Shown: positions 1-10,078 of the stretch, one piece after another
How positions within the stretch are numbered: position 1 is the first letter of the stretch
How the letters are laid out: each line of letters begins with the position of its first letter
Source of the DNA: a virus
IMG/VR virus record: IMGVR_UViG_3300036832_000699
Coordinates: 1 to 34,762 of that record
Reading direction: 5' to 3' (one strand)
DNA: 34,762 nucleotides
Notes under the pieces: model-generated
Told to the model about the DNA's origin: nothing
Seen by the model: only the letters and a program-made list of their open reading frames with translations
Database searches by the model: none
Position numbers and translations under genes: made by a program

Positions 1-164
1 AGAGCCATACCGTCGTTATGGAGGTTACCAGTACCAGACAACGTTACCGTGTTTCCGGTAATGTTGTTGACGGTTAACGTTACGATGCCCTGCCCCGCAA
101 CCATGTCAGTAATGGTATAAACATAGGTTGGGGTTCCAGTGCCGGACCGTGCAATAGTTGCCAT
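1..164 (-). CDS. Partial hypothetical protein (N-terminus only), beta-rich
   Basis: Only the first 54 codons are in the window; the gene runs off the left edge. It starts MATIARSGTGTPTYVYTI at an ATG preceded by a good Shine-Dalgarno (GAGGAG, 7 bases upstream). The visible part is rich in T, V, G and N with alternating hydrophobic residues, as in beta-structured virion or tail-associated proteins. It follows the glycosyltransferase gene by one base, so it belongs to the same late operon. No family is recognised. Confidence 0.65.
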   Translation of the reverse strand, partial: MATIARSGTGTPTYVYTITDMVAGQGIVTLTVNNITGNTVTLSGTGNLHNDGMA

Positions 165-165
165 G

Positions 166-1557
166 TTAGTTCTCCTCTGAAGAAGGTTGGGAATAACTCG
201 TGTCCTTAGTTAGTTTGACCCAACAATCGTCAAGCATCTCCGACCAATTGTTGGGACCCTGATTCCAGAAGATTTTGAAATCACTGTACCAGGGTAGACC
301 GTTCCCGTTTTCGATGTTCCACCACCGCCAACATGGCGACTGCTGGCTCAGCATCCAAACAGGCTTGCCAAGCGCACCCGCAAGGTGAACAACGCCGGTG
401 TCAACAGATATGACTAAATCCAACTGATTTATCAGTTTGGCAGTGTCGGACCAATCATCGACTTCTGGCATAAGGTCCACAATCAATCCGCCTGCGCCAA
501 TGTCGGCAATATCCTTGGTCCCGGTGTCTCGTTGGAGCGAGAAAAGCTGGACGTCGGGAATCTCTGCTAGTGGAAGCCAAGTCTCCAAGTCGGTAACTCT
601 TCGCCGCCAATTAGCTTGTTTATCACCATGACTTCCGGAGGCCCAGCATATACCAACTTTGAACTTGTTTGTCTTGCTAACAGTTGGGCCGTCATCTGGC
701 GCAAACAAATAGGGTTTGGAATTAATGTCTTGCTTCGTTGCGCCGAGCCAACGCAACATTGAAAACATTGGCGTATGAAAATCATAAACCCTGCTTGCGT
801 TCAGTGGAAGGTTTTCAAGATCAATGACAGAAACCTCATTGCCGAGTGTTTGCGCCTTAAATAACATTACTAACGTTCCCGGCACAGCAAAAGTCACTTT
901 CTTTGCCCTAATCCAACTAATGAAACGACTTAACATGATTGTATCGCCGAAACCCTGTTCGGCGTGAATAAGTATGTGCTTCTTGGTTAAATCTTCTCCC
1001 GTCCATTCTGGTATGTGATGGTCCCAAGCTGGACCGTGAACCATTGTGTGCCAACGATATTCGTAAAGCCCAAGACCGGCTTCGAGGTCGCCTTGGCCAA
1101 GCTTAACATGAGATAGATCGAAGTATGTCGAGTGATGAGTCTGGCCAAGCGACAGAACGTGGTTTAATAGTTCTTCAGCCTTTTCATAGTTACGTCTACG
1201 ATACTCAACGGCGGCGAGATTTACGTGTACGTCGGGATTCTCGGGCCGCAATTCGAGCGCGCGACACAAAGCCGGCATACATCCGACTAACTTATTACGT
1301 CTCATAAGGACGTTGCCCAGCGCTAACCACTGGTCTGGGTCGTTTGGGGTCTGCGAAGTAACGCGGTGAAGTATTGCTGTGGCAGCGACGAGTTTATTCT
1401 GTGCTGATAGCACAGTTGCTAGGTTTGCGAGGGCAGGTAGATGGTTGGGGTCTAGGCTAATAGCTTTCTCATAGCAGGCTTGCGCTTTGACAAAATCACC
1501 TTGGCGTTGGTAGTCGTTGCCAAAGCAGGTGAAGATTTCGGACGTTATCAAAGTCAT
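166..1557 (-). CDS. TPR-repeat glycosyltransferase (GT9/GT41-like fold)
   Basis: This 463-aa protein has two parts. Residues about 8-170 are tetratricopeptide repeats, with units such as the one containing ACYEKAISLDPNHLPALANL. Residues about 185-450 match the C-terminal GT-B half of bacterial TPR glycosyltransferases: EQGFGDTI (200-207), VGICWASG (301-308) and DTGVVHLAGALGKPVW (386-401), the usual nucleotide-sugar-site region. Family members transfer a sugar from a nucleotide-sugar donor to protein or glycan; substrate and sugar cannot be read here. The start ATG directly follows the stop of the collagen-like fibre gene, with AAGG only three bases upstream, suggesting translational coupling. 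Its position suggests modification of a virion protein, possibly the fibre. Capsule or LPS modification is an alternative. Confidence 0.85.
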   Translation of the reverse strand: MTLITSEIFTCFGNDYQRQGDFVKAQACYEKAISLDPNHLPALANLATVLSAQNKLVAATAILHRVTSQTPNDPDQWLALGNVLMRRNKLVGCMPALCRALELRPENPDVHVNLAAVEYRRRNYEKAEELLNHVLSLGQTHHSTYFDLSHVKLGQGDLEAGLGLYEYRWHTMVHGPAWDHHIPEWTGEDLTKKHILIHAEQGFGDTIMLSRFISWIRAKKVTFAVPGTLVMLFKAQTLGNEVSVIDLENLPLNASRVYDFHTPMFSMLRWLGATKQDINSKPYLFAPDDGPTVSKTNKFKVGICWASGSHGDKQANWRRRVTDLETWLPLAEIPDVQLFSLQRDTGTKDIADIGAGGLIVDLMPEVDDWSDTAKLINQLDLVISVDTGVVHLAGALGKPVWMLSQQSPCWRWWNIENGNGLPWYSDFKIFWNQGPNNWSEMLDDCWVKLTKDTSYSQPSSEEN

Positions 1558-3345
1558 TTACCTTGCCCGCCTAGCCCAAGCATAGCCGGTCGCTGTTACG
1601 GTTCCACTGGAGAACGTTGCCCGAGCAGTCAGAAAGACGTTGGTGTTCGCACTGACGTTAAATCGGGCGGCCCCCGTGGGAAGCGTTTGGGCGGTAGCAC
1701 TAGTGAATGTTGCGTTTACGCTATGTAACGCACCTTGGCCCTGAGCGACTTGTGCTGATGTCGGTAACGTGGCGGATGTGGTGCCAAGACCAACCGCTGC
1801 TGCTGTTGCCGCTGCGCTTTGCGTTATTGTTGCAGATGCGCTAACGTCCCAATCGCCAGGCGTTAAAGCCAAAGTGCCAACATTAGCTGTAACATTGGTC
1901 GTTAGGCTTACAGCGGTTGTGACGCTAACCGATATAACTTCGCCTAGGTTTCCAGTGGCAGCGTTACTGGCGTTCGTAGCTCCGGCGATTGGCTGGCGGC
2001 CCGTGTCGCTCGGATGAACATGGTCGCTCCGGGACCAAAAAGTCGATGTTCCACTAGTACCGACTGGGCTATCCATAGCTGGGACGGCGTTCGACCCAGC
2101 GGGATATACCGGGACGAAAATAAGACCGTCGGTTCCTAGCGTTGCTGTGTTGCCACTGTTGGAACTGACTGCTGTTGGGCCGGGTGGCCCAGGGATACCC
2201 TGTGTTCCTTGCGGGCCTTGGGCACCGACTGTACCGTTTGTTCCGGTTACACCTTGAATACCTTGTGGACCTTGCGGCCCCTGTGGCCCCGCGGGTCCCG
2301 CGACGTTACCCAACACTACCCAGCCAGCAGGTGTTAGGCTCGCACCAACCCAAAGACAAACCTCTTGAGTCGGAGAATAGAGTAGCCCTTGACCATTGGC
2401 GAGTTGATTGCCTAGCGGTGGATTGCCAGGACTGTCCCAATTGGCTGGAATATAGCCGCTTGGCGGCAATTCGCTTATTTGCCGGTTGCTAAAGCTTCCA
2501 ATAATCTCCGCGGTTTGACCCGGTGCACCGTCGGTGCCTGAAGGCCCAGCAGTACCTTGCGGACCTATGGGACCGGCAGGCCCCTCGACGCCAGCAGGGC
2601 CTTGTATTCCCTCTGGACCTTGCTGGCCGTCGGCTCCGCTGGGGCCAATTGGACCCTGGGTTCCTTGCGGACCGGGCTGGCCTTGAGAACCGATAGGTCC
2701 GGTTGGTCCTTGCGGACCTGGAACTGTTGACGCTGCTCCAGTTGTGCCTTGAGGTCCGGCAGGTCCTACTGGACCCATAGGACCAACGTCACCTTGGGGG
2801 CCGGCAACCGTAGAGTCGGCACCTGTTGGCCCAGGCGGCCCGACGTTACCCTGGGGGCCAACGTCACCCTGGGGACCGTCGGCTCCAGGGTCGCCCTTTG
2901 TTCCCGGCGGACCGGGCGGACCCACGGGACCGATTGGGCCTTCGACGGTTGAGTCCGCACCAGTTGGGCCAGGATCGCCCTGAGGTCCGGGTGGGCCGAC
3001 TTCACCTTGGGCACCAACTGGACCTTCTGGACCCATTGGACCAATTGGCCCTGGGACACCCGCAGGTCCTTGCGGTCCGGCTGGGCCTGGTGGACCTTGA
3101 GTTCCGTCGCCAGTTCCACCACCAACAAATAACTGACCGTCGATATATATGCTACCTTCGACGTTTAGGTTTCCTGGCCCCATGTCGCCGCTATCGGGTT
3201 CGCCGATACAGACGCCTTGGTCAACATATAACCTTTGCACCATGAAGCCAGAGTTGGGGATCGACGTTTCGATGCTGACGCGCGCGCCCTCGGTGTGAAC
3301 CCTGGCGCGGCCTAGGTCAGTCCTGCTAACTAAATCGTCAGCCAT
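1558..3345 (-). CDS. Collagen-like tail fibre protein
   Basis: This 595-aa protein starts with an ~80-residue domain shared with the fibre at 5203-7227 ([25 protein letters not shown]), probably a virion-attachment domain. A long Gly-X-Y collagen-like stretch follows (about 81-285), interrupted three times by a GA(D/A)STV segment. Then come a globular insert (about 285-345, with GYIPANWD and AGWVVLGNV), a second short Gly-X-Y block (about 350-395) and a C-terminal domain with the SDHVHPSD motif common in phage fibres. Such repeats form trimeric shafts. The start has AGAGG about 8 bases upstream. It lies directly before the glycosyltransferase. Receptor-binding fibre is the best call; the exact position in the virion is unknown. 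Confidence 0.85.
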   Translation of the reverse strand: MADDLVSRTDLGRARVHTEGARVSIETSIPNSGFMVQRLYVDQGVCIGEPDSGDMGPGNLNVEGSIYIDGQLFVGGGTGDGTQGPPGPAGPQGPAGVPGPIGPMGPEGPVGAQGEVGPPGPQGDPGPTGADSTVEGPIGPVGPPGPPGTKGDPGADGPQGDVGPQGNVGPPGPTGADSTVAGPQGDVGPMGPVGPAGPQGTTGAASTVPGPQGPTGPIGSQGQPGPQGTQGPIGPSGADGQQGPEGIQGPAGVEGPAGPIGPQGTAGPSGTDGAPGQTAEIIGSFSNRQISELPPSGYIPANWDSPGNPPLGNQLANGQGLLYSPTQEVCLWVGASLTPAGWVVLGNVAGPAGPQGPQGPQGIQGVTGTNGTVGAQGPQGTQGIPGPPGPTAVSSNSGNTATLGTDGLIFVPVYPAGSNAVPAMDSPVGTSGTSTFWSRSDHVHPSDTGRQPIAGATNASNAATGNLGEVISVSVTTAVSLTTNVTANVGTLALTPGDWDVSASATITQSAAATAAAVGLGTTSATLPTSAQVAQGQGALHSVNATFTSATAQTLPTGAARFNVSANTNVFLTARATFSSGTVTATGYAWARRAR

Positions 3346-3357
3346 CTCAAGGGCCTC

Positions 3358-4821
3358 TTAGGCTACGTTAACAACTGTATTGATCCCTGGCGTTATGACC
3401 AACGGTGGACCCGTTTGGACACTTTCCCACAACCGCGAGCGCGGGCGGTAAATCGCAAATGGGTCGAACGCATAGACCATGAACTCGGCGCTCGACGCAG
3501 CGTACTGTGCCATCATAATGTTGTGAATGGTCCCGGGCCAAACGCGGGCGTTTGAGTCGTACCCATCCGATCCGATTACCCAATTAAGCGGCACGTACAC
3601 GCCACCGCTCAGATTAATTGTGCTACAAGTTTCAGCGAGAGTAAATGTCTGGAACCCGCTTGTAGGGTCATAATAAAAGATTGTGAATAATGAGGGTGTG
3701 ATAACCATAGCGGCGGAGAAAGGGATGCCGACGGGCGGCCTCATGCCTGTAAGTGCATCGTACTCAGAAGCTGTGGAGTTCCACTCTCCAGCCAGACAGT
3801 TGTTGCTGTTGCCCATATGTAGGCCCATCGCAGTATTATAACCGCGAAGTATTATGAGCCCCTGATAGCGGGAGGTGACACTACCGCTTACGTTGGTGGC
3901 CGTCGCATACAAAGTGAATGGCGGCGACAGGGTGGAAAACCATTCCGGAAGCTGCACAGACATGTGGGTGCCGATCCTGTCCACATCTAGACAAGCCCCA
4001 AAAGGACTGCTCTTCCAAGTAGGGAATGAAGTAGGACTATCAGCGTGCCATGCAGTAGTCGTGCCCCTGGGGTCCGCGATGTTGTTTAGAGTTTGTCCGG
4101 TGTTCTCGTAGAAAGGCCACGCGGCGATTATGTTCCGCGCTAAAGGATGCCCACGCTGCAACTGCGGACGTGGGGGCTTCGAACGATATCCTCTACCCGG
4201 AGGGGGTGTTGTTGTGAACGAAGCGATAGCCGACGCTATGTTTTGGCCGGCGACGTTCCACGTTGGGTTTACTGCCGCAGCGGTGGTCTGTATTAGGTAC
4301 GCGGCACCGCTCCCGACGTAGGAGCCGCCCAGATACGGTATGAAATCCGCGCCCGCGATGGTAAAGCCACTGTCGATAGTGCCCGTGCTGGAATAAGTGT
4401 GCATACACGCCGCGAAGATCATCTCCCCGTCGTAAGTGGGCGTGATCGACCCGGCTTGGGCAGCATTGGTCCCGGCACTAAACCTGTCCAAAAAGGCAGT
4501 GGTCGTTCCGCTGTTCCACGCCTGCACTACGAACGAAGTGTTGTTGGAGCTACTTACGGTGAAGGTATGGCTGGCGCTCGTTACTGGAGCGGCGCAATAA
4601 AATATCCTCACCGTACAGTTGTTGGCCGTCTGCGTGGCTGTGACAGCTAGTAGATAGGTGTTACCCTGGTTATCGGTAACAGCAGGAGGGGTGAAGCCTC
4701 CTATATAATCCGTCTGCTCGACGACGATCAGAGTCGCGCCTGTCGTATTCATGGCAGGCATAGTTATCGAACCGCTGGCTGGCCCTCCACGGGACGAGTG
4801 AGCTACAAGGCTAAAGGCCAT
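3358..4821 (-). CDS. Virion protein with LamG/concanavalin-like C-terminal domain
   Basis: This 487-aa protein has an N-terminal beta-rich domain (about 1-200; T/S/A/V-rich with DNQGNTY and WNVAGQNIASAIASF). A basic proline-rich linker (about 203-225) and a second domain starting HPLARNIIAAWPFYE follow. That opening is typical of LamG-like jelly-roll domains in phage and bacterial surface proteins. The C-terminus contains YRPRSRLW. LamG folds often bind glycans, so a role in adsorption or capsid/tail decoration is plausible. There is no strong Shine-Dalgarno before the ATG; the stop of the upstream 124-aa gene is six bases away, so coupling is likely. The LamG call rests on pattern recognition, not a search. 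Confidence 0.7.
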   Translation of the reverse strand: MAFSLVAHSSRGGPASGSITMPAMNTTGATLIVVEQTDYIGGFTPPAVTDNQGNTYLLAVTATQTANNCTVRIFYCAAPVTSASHTFTVSSSNNTSFVVQAWNSGTTTAFLDRFSAGTNAAQAGSITPTYDGEMIFAACMHTYSSTGTIDSGFTIAGADFIPYLGGSYVGSGAAYLIQTTAAAVNPTWNVAGQNIASAIASFTTTPPPGRGYRSKPPRPQLQRGHPLARNIIAAWPFYENTGQTLNNIADPRGTTTAWHADSPTSFPTWKSSPFGACLDVDRIGTHMSVQLPEWFSTLSPPFTLYATATNVSGSVTSRYQGLIILRGYNTAMGLHMGNSNNCLAGEWNSTASEYDALTGMRPPVGIPFSAAMVITPSLFTIFYYDPTSGFQTFTLAETCSTINLSGGVYVPLNWVIGSDGYDSNARVWPGTIHNIMMAQYAASSAEFMVYAFDPFAIYRPRSRLWESVQTGPPLVITPGINTVVNVA

Positions 4822-4827
4822 CGACTG

Positions 4828-5202
4828 TCACGCGATTGCAGTCACGATGCTGATATCCGCGTCAGCCGTGACGTTTTGACCAGTATTGCTACCCGCGACC
4901 AATCTTATCGCTGCAACACCAATCGGGATCGTTACTGAGAAGTATTGTACGTCGGAATTAGCGCTGGTGCCAACGAATGCCCCGCCATAGCTTGTCCACA
5001 GCGTACCGGCGGCATCATTAGCAACTTGGATTTGGACTTGGGCTGGGATGGTTGGCCCCGTTGACAGGTTAGTCAGTTTTATATCAAGGTTGGCCTCGAA
5101 TGCCGCCGACAGGTTAATCGACGCCGAGGTTAGATTGGCGGCACCGGATATCAGATTTTGTGCTAACCAGATAACGGTACGAGTTTTGGTTGGGACTGCC
5201 AT
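4828..5202 (-). CDS. Small beta-rich virion-type hypothetical protein
   Basis: This 124-aa protein is dominated by hydrophobic/polar alternation (IWLAQNLISGAANLTSASIN; VQYFSVTIPIGVAAIRLVAG), pointing to an all-beta fold. No signal peptide, membrane segment or catalytic motif is seen. The start has GGGAG six bases upstream. It sits between the two fibre-type genes, so an accessory tail or decoration protein is likely. No family is recognised. Confidence 0.65.
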   Translation of the reverse strand: MAVPTKTRTVIWLAQNLISGAANLTSASINLSAAFEANLDIKLTNLSTGPTIPAQVQIQVANDAAGTLWTSYGGAFVGTSANSDVQYFSVTIPIGVAAIRLVAGSNTGQNVTADADISIVTAIA

Positions 5203-7227
5203 CTATGTCTCCCAGCCAATCAGAGTACAGTATATGTTAGCGAAAGTCGTATCGGCAGTTGACGGCCCGATGAGTCGCATAACATCCCCGGCGGCAAAAC
5301 TAACGGCCGCACCTCCTGTCGTGGTGAAGGTCGGAGTAATGGTGCCAGCGGCAAATGTGATCGTGCCAACGGTGCTGAACGAAGTCGGCGACGCGGCTAC
5401 CGCACGTTGCACCGTGATAACTGTCGAAGCCGTAGCATTAGCCGTGCCACCGGCACGCGGGTTGTGTCCGAGATAAGCGCCAAAATTACCGTTGATTGTC
5501 ACTGCTTTGGAGAACTGGTGTAACCCGATTAGTTGGTTAGTCGCCAACACACCACCCACGAACGAAAACCCTACCGAGTATCGAGGACGCTGTACTGTCC
5601 ACGCGCTGCTAATATAAACCAGGGTGTCGTAATCGGCAGTACCACCCGGTAGCCCGCCAACGTGGCTATCCACATATTGCTTAGTCGCGGCTTGCAAGTT
5701 CGTGGTTGGGTCGGCAGGAAGAACGACGGGCCGAAGGAAGGTGGCATTGGTGTCGTTCAATATTAACCAAGTGACGGTCGATGCAAGATTACCAAATCGG
5801 TGTTCAGTGTTTTGGTAGTAGTTCCTCGCGTCACCAGTACCTCCAAGGTAAAGTACTACGTCGGTGCCTTCACCGTGGTAAATCTGGTTATAGGTGCCGC
5901 CCGGATCAGCGAATTTAATGCCGCGCAGATTGTATTGGGTGGCTGCGTTAATCGTGGTGCCGTTCAACGCCCCCGTCAAAGTGCCGCCGGCCAACGGCAA
6001 CACCCCAGTCCATGCAGTGTTCAGTCTACCATAAGTCGTACCGTCACTCGGTGCGTCTGCTATACCTCCTCCACCCCCGACATGAGCATCAACGTATTGC
6101 TTCGTGGCGGCTTGCAGGTTCGTGGTCGGATCAGCAGGTAGGACTACTGGAACGTAGAATGTTGCAGCGGTCGAGTTTATACCTACAAAAGTGGGGCTCC
6201 CGCCGACGCCAGTAATCCAATGCTGGGCCTGCGCGAGTTCCAAAAAGGTTGAACTGAGAACTATAGATACGTTGGTGCCGTTACCGTCGTAAAGATTTGT
6301 GACACCGGCACTGCCAGTAGCGACCCGCTTTCCGCTTATGTTGTATTGGGATGCTGAGAGGTTGCCAACTGTCGAAACGTTTCCGCTTTCGCTAATCGTT
6401 ACTAGGTCCGTTACGTTGTTTCGCAACCTTGCGACAGATGACGAACCATACCACTGCCAAGTCGAGTTGTCGCTTATATCATTAAAGCGTAAACCTGCGG
6501 TCGACCCGGACGAGTAAATTGGCCCTGCAAACGTGCCGCCGCCAGCCATATTTAGGTTGCCGCCAACACTGACTGTAGCAACATCGCCATTAGTAACGTT
6601 GTTTAATCTTGCTGTGCCGCCGTTGGCGAGTAGGGTCCAGTTTGGCTGCGAACCGCCTGTTCGGTCGGCAAACACAAACCCAGCAGAGACTCCAACAACA
6701 TCGACTGTGGGAGCAGTCAGTGTTCCAGTCATGGTGCCGCCGGCCACTGGAACGTAGGGCTGTGCGACGTCAATAGTTGGCGGCGTGGTGGCAAGATTAA
6801 GCTGAAGTCCCGGGCCTGTTTGATATGTTCCAGAGGCTCCCGCTGGTCCCATAGGACCAGTCGCTCCCGTTGCGCCTGCTGGGCCAGTTGGACCTACAGG
6901 CCCGACTGCACCCGCGGGTCCGGTTGCGCCAGTTGGTCCCGGTGCTCCGTCTGTTCCTGGTGGACCTTGGGGACCAGGTGGACCTTGTATGCCCACGCCA
7001 GTCGGCACCAGTAGTTGCCCACCCAGATAAATGTTACCTTCAATGTTGATATGGCCCGGTCCCATATCGCCGCCAACTGGGGTACCGACACAGACACCTT
7101 GATCGACATGCAGTCGACGTAACATTTGCGCGATATGTGTTGGAACAGACGTAGCTACGTCAACTTTGGCACCAGTGGCGTTTACGCTTGATCGCCCTAG
7201 GTCGGTACGGTAGGCGGTATCGCTCAA
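5203..7227 (-). CDS. Tail fibre with collagen-like neck and KQYVD repeats
   Basis: This 674-aa protein shares its first ~80 residues with the fibre at 1558-3345 ([29 protein letters not shown]). A short Gly-X-Y block (about 80-135) follows, then a long beta-rich shaft. The segment [18 protein letters not shown] occurs twice, the hallmark of many phage tail-fibre repeats, and each copy follows an 'ATF-P-VVLP' strand. The C-terminus is beta-rich and ends LIGWET. The start codon is TTG with AAAGG about 9 bases upstream; no ATG fits that spacing. It lies 4 bases after the portal gene. The shared N-terminus suggests both fibres use the same attachment site. Confidence 0.85.
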   Translation of the reverse strand: MSDTAYRTDLGRSSVNATGAKVDVATSVPTHIAQMLRRLHVDQGVCVGTPVGGDMGPGHINIEGNIYLGGQLLVPTGVGIQGPPGPQGPPGTDGAPGPTGATGPAGAVGPVGPTGPAGATGATGPMGPAGASGTYQTGPGLQLNLATTPPTIDVAQPYVPVAGGTMTGTLTAPTVDVVGVSAGFVFADRTGGSQPNWTLLANGGTARLNNVTNGDVATVSVGGNLNMAGGGTFAGPIYSSGSTAGLRFNDISDNSTWQWYGSSSVARLRNNVTDLVTISESGNVSTVGNLSASQYNISGKRVATGSAGVTNLYDGNGTNVSIVLSSTFLELAQAQHWITGVGGSPTFVGINSTAATFYVPVVLPADPTTNLQAATKQYVDAHVGGGGGIADAPSDGTTYGRLNTAWTGVLPLAGGTLTGALNGTTINAATQYNLRGIKFADPGGTYNQIYHGEGTDVVLYLGGTGDARNYYQNTEHRFGNLASTVTWLILNDTNATFLRPVVLPADPTTNLQAATKQYVDSHVGGLPGGTADYDTLVYISSAWTVQRPRYSVGFSFVGGVLATNQLIGLHQFSKAVTINGNFGAYLGHNPRAGGTANATASTVITVQRAVAASPTSFSTVGTITFAAGTITPTFTTTGGAAVSFAAGDVMRLIGPSTADTTFANIYCTLIGWET

Positions 7228-7231
7228 AACG

Positions 7232-9739
7232 TTATGCCTTTGAACTTGCCTTTATTCTCATGGCCCAACGCGGACCCGACTTTAGCCGTTTCTTGCGTTT
7301 CTTTTTTGGCGTCGCAAGGGTTTGGTCGTAGTGGTTGAGGCCCGTCGAGGCGCTGATTGTGTCGGCTTTTTTAAGCCCCCCATTTTCAAGGACGACTTGC
7401 CCGAACCTTTGCTCTTCAATCGGCTCATGAGTCTGACCTGATGTTAGCCAATCTTTGAATTGGCGGATTGACATTTGAACCACAGTTCCGAGACGCTTTG
7501 GTCCATGTCCGTCGGAGTTAGCCTTAAGATAGTCCCGTAGCGCGGCCTTGAGGTTACTATAGCCTAGGAAGACCTTGTGTTCATCAAAGCCCTTGTATTT
7601 CTTCTTCTTATCTGATAGTTTGTTTTGATCGCTGACAAAGACTGTTTGACTGTCGAGTTCGCTTCCTATGAGAACATCCAGTTGGTCGCCATCAGCGCCA
7701 ACAGTGCCGCGAATGTAACCATAGCTAGTCGGAAGACGGCTCTCCCAAGCAACAGTATCACCGTCACGGTGACCTCGAACACTGCCAGGGGCATTCTCGA
7801 TGGATATGGGTAATCCTTGGAACGAAATGTGCCCCTTTGGAAAATTTCCAGCATGAAGTCTAGCGTTTGAGTTATCATGTAAATCACCACCAGCGACTTC
7901 ATTGGCTTGCGCCATCTGCTCAGGGGTAACTTTAACTAGGTCCAAATTAACAAAGCCGCCTACTTTGGCGGCCGGCTTGGTGACTGTATTGGTTGCGGGT
8001 TTGTCTACTTGAGTTTTTGCTCCCGGTTGCTTGGCACCGCGCTGGGGTTGATTTTGAAGATTCGACGGGGGCCTACTCCCCGAACCTTTGCTATCACCCC
8101 CAGGCGGCGGGCCACCACCCCCCGGCATTGGTAAAGCGTGACCAGCGACCGCGTCAGACAGGGGAACGACGGTCGCCCCAATATAAATTAGATGTGAGTC
8201 GCCATCATCAACAGGAGCTAAGCCTAGTTCGTCACGGGCTTCGTTGATTGTTATTTCGCCATTCTTGATCCGCATGTCGTGAATTTTGGCTTGTTTTTCT
8301 TCATCGGGTTCGGGACGCGGCAAGAATACGAACTCTACGTCCTCATAGCCGAATCGTTCCTGTATTATGGGGTCCATAATACAGTCTTTCCAATACGACA
8401 TCAGCGGATATAGACCCTCTTCTTCGGCCATCTGCTGAGCGTTTTGGGCAGTCGCCCGATTTAGCATTTTAATGAATGGCGCGGGGCTGACGCTATATGC
8501 GTAACAAGCTAATCTTATTAGGTTTTCGTCACGTTCGGACCAGAGACTCTCTCCGGACGAGTTTTTAATGTCAAAGGGCTTCATCCCACCAGGAAGGAAC
8601 CGAACCTTGGACTTGAGTTTGAGATTTCCCGATAGGAGGGCGTCGAAGTGAGCTTGGAACATCGCGATTTGCCTGGGGCTCCAGGCATCGGGCACAGTCA
8701 CTATCAGGTCGGGTATGGTTCCGTCTTGCCAAAAATTGAGTTGGTAGAAGTTCTTCCTAATAGCTTCGCTGGCTTGGACGAGTATTTGTTCCGTGGCTGG
8801 ATAACCATACATCGGTTGATCGGGCCTAGGTCTCATCGGAACATACATTAGCTCCGACTCATCTAGGTCAATCATCGGCTGACCTTTGATGATTTGCTGG
8901 AACGCAGGCTGACGCTTAAGATATTCTATCGCGCCATCGGAACCGAAGTTGATTGTTGACTCCGGTGTCCGACCCGCATCGTCGATTAGTGGAAATATGG
9001 TTGCGCCGTCGATAACTTCGGCCGAAATCGGTCGACCCGCCCGGTCACGACTAAAGTAAATACACGGGGCATCGAGTTCCAGTAAGTCGTAGGTTAGTTT
9101 TCGGCTCCACTGAGCATAGTGTAGTTTGCCATCAGGTCTGCGGAAGAACTTCTGCATATGGTCCACACCAGCCGAGCGGCTGCGGGGCCGGTTGTTGTTC
9201 TGGATTGTCCAAGGAATACGCAAAAGTTGATCTTGGCGAGTTGCAATGATGGTTGATAATACTCCCCAAGTCCGGGCCATGCCGCGAAGCATTGCCATTG
9301 TCTCAACTCGTTGGGGAATATAGTTGATATTGTATCCAACGGGATAGTCCCACTCTCTAGGTCGGCTGACATTCGGTGGTCCGAATGGCCAAACTGGTTG
9401 AAACGGGCTAAACCAGTTGGCTTCCATGTCAATGTCATCGACCCAAGGTTTTGGCTCCTCCGGTCGTTCGTTGAGATATTTGGAGTCTCTTAGCGGCCCG
9501 CCGACATTACCGGGGGCTGGTAGTCCGACGTTCCCACCATGAGACCTTGATCCTGGCGTGTAGCCTGGGTGTCGGTAGGCGTCGCCAGCAAAAGGCGCAC
9601 GCTGCTGAGGACGATCAGGGCTATGAGGACCACTGCGACCCATGAGCCCACCGCCAGGGCTAACAGGACTGGAATGCCCTGTAAACCTGGTGGCTTTTGC
9701 CATTTCCTGTCGAAATTCATCGTAGCTCATCCTAGCCAA
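7232..9739 (-). CDS. Portal protein fused to an inorganic-pyrophosphatase-like domain
   Basis: This 835-aa protein has a low-complexity G/P/R-rich N-terminus (about 10-85), then a phage portal domain (about 95-530; [66 protein letters not shown]). The portal forms the dodecameric DNA channel and docks terminase. After a G/P/Q-rich linker comes a second domain (about 630-765) with family-I pyrophosphatase features: SYGYIRGT, the acidic signature DGDQLDV (three Asp kept; the usual Pro is Gln), [11 protein letters not shown] and an FKDWL end. Such domains occur in phage polyvalent proteins. The tail is very basic (KKKRKKRLK). The start is TTG: GGAGAA lies 8 bases upstream, and the next ATG (9730) is too far from it. 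Activity of the extra domain is unknown. Confidence 0.85.
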   Translation of the reverse strand: MARMSYDEFRQEMAKATRFTGHSSPVSPGGGLMGRSGPHSPDRPQQRAPFAGDAYRHPGYTPGSRSHGGNVGLPAPGNVGGPLRDSKYLNERPEEPKPWVDDIDMEANWFSPFQPVWPFGPPNVSRPREWDYPVGYNINYIPQRVETMAMLRGMARTWGVLSTIIATRQDQLLRIPWTIQNNNRPRSRSAGVDHMQKFFRRPDGKLHYAQWSRKLTYDLLELDAPCIYFSRDRAGRPISAEVIDGATIFPLIDDAGRTPESTINFGSDGAIEYLKRQPAFQQIIKGQPMIDLDESELMYVPMRPRPDQPMYGYPATEQILVQASEAIRKNFYQLNFWQDGTIPDLIVTVPDAWSPRQIAMFQAHFDALLSGNLKLKSKVRFLPGGMKPFDIKNSSGESLWSERDENLIRLACYAYSVSPAPFIKMLNRATAQNAQQMAEEEGLYPLMSYWKDCIMDPIIQERFGYEDVEFVFLPRPEPDEEKQAKIHDMRIKNGEITINEARDELGLAPVDDGDSHLIYIGATVVPLSDAVAGHALPMPGGGGPPPGGDSKGSGSRPPSNLQNQPQRGAKQPGAKTQVDKPATNTVTKPAAKVGGFVNLDLVKVTPEQMAQANEVAGGDLHDNSNARLHAGNFPKGHISFQGLPISIENAPGSVRGHRDGDTVAWESRLPTSYGYIRGTVGADGDQLDVLIGSELDSQTVFVSDQNKLSDKKKKYKGFDEHKVFLGYSNLKAALRDYLKANSDGHGPKRLGTVVQMSIRQFKDWLTSGQTHEPIEEQRFGQVVLENGGLKKADTISASTGLNHYDQTLATPKKKRKKRLKSGPRWAMRIKASSKA

Positions 9740-9755
9740 CGATTAAATTCTCCAT

Positions 9756-10004
9756 CTAACGTTGTTTTTGTTTAAGTTCGCAATCGCGAACCATCTGAAA
9801 CACCTCGGCAGCAGTCTCGACCACGCCAAAACCAGCCTGCCTGACTCCCGTATAAATTACGCTATTCGTTCCGGCCGCGACATGTTCACGATGTTGATCG
9901 CTGATTGGTTTGACAACTCGAATAGTGTCTGATTGCACAAGTAACTCGGTGCCGTCCGGTGAATGAAACACCAAGACACATGCAGCAATCATCCAATGAT
10001 ACAT
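9756..10004 (-). CDS. Small hypothetical protein, possibly FlbD-like fold
   Basis: From the ATG at 10004 this is 82 aa. The pattern (VLVFHSPDGTELLVQSDTI; GTNSVIYTG; VVETAAEVFQMVRD) resembles small FlbD-like beta proteins common in alphaproteobacteria and their phages; this is a weak resemblance. The frame stays open back to a GTG at 10097, giving 113 aa, but that version runs through a likely terminator hairpin (10029-10051), so the shorter start is preferred although no clear Shine-Dalgarno precedes it. The stop is TAG and lies just before the portal leader. Confidence 0.55.
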   Translation of the reverse strand: MYHWMIAACVLVFHSPDGTELLVQSDTIRVVKPISDQHREHVAAGTNSVIYTGVRQAGFGVVETAAEVFQMVRDCELKQKQR

Positions 10005-10020
10005 CGGTTCGTATGGCGGA

Positions 10021-10051
10021 CAAGAAAAGGCCCCCGCCGAAGTAGGGGCCT
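10021..10051 (-). terminator. Rho-independent terminator, minus strand
   Basis: A 7-bp stem (AGGCCCC / GGGGCCT) with a 10-base loop is followed, reading leftward, by TTTTCTTG. It lies 28 bases past the stop of the 138-aa gene and before the preferred start of the next gene, a sensible place to reduce read-through between the upstream small genes and the portal/fibre genes. Confidence 0.6.
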
Positions 10052-10078
10052 CAATTAAAACTTGGTTCGACGTCGTGT

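Noticed and set aside
2500-3110. Tandem-like nucleotide repeats suggesting a CRISPR or satellite array
   Set aside because: They are the Gly-X-Y codons of a collagen-like gene; there are no constant repeats with unique spacers.
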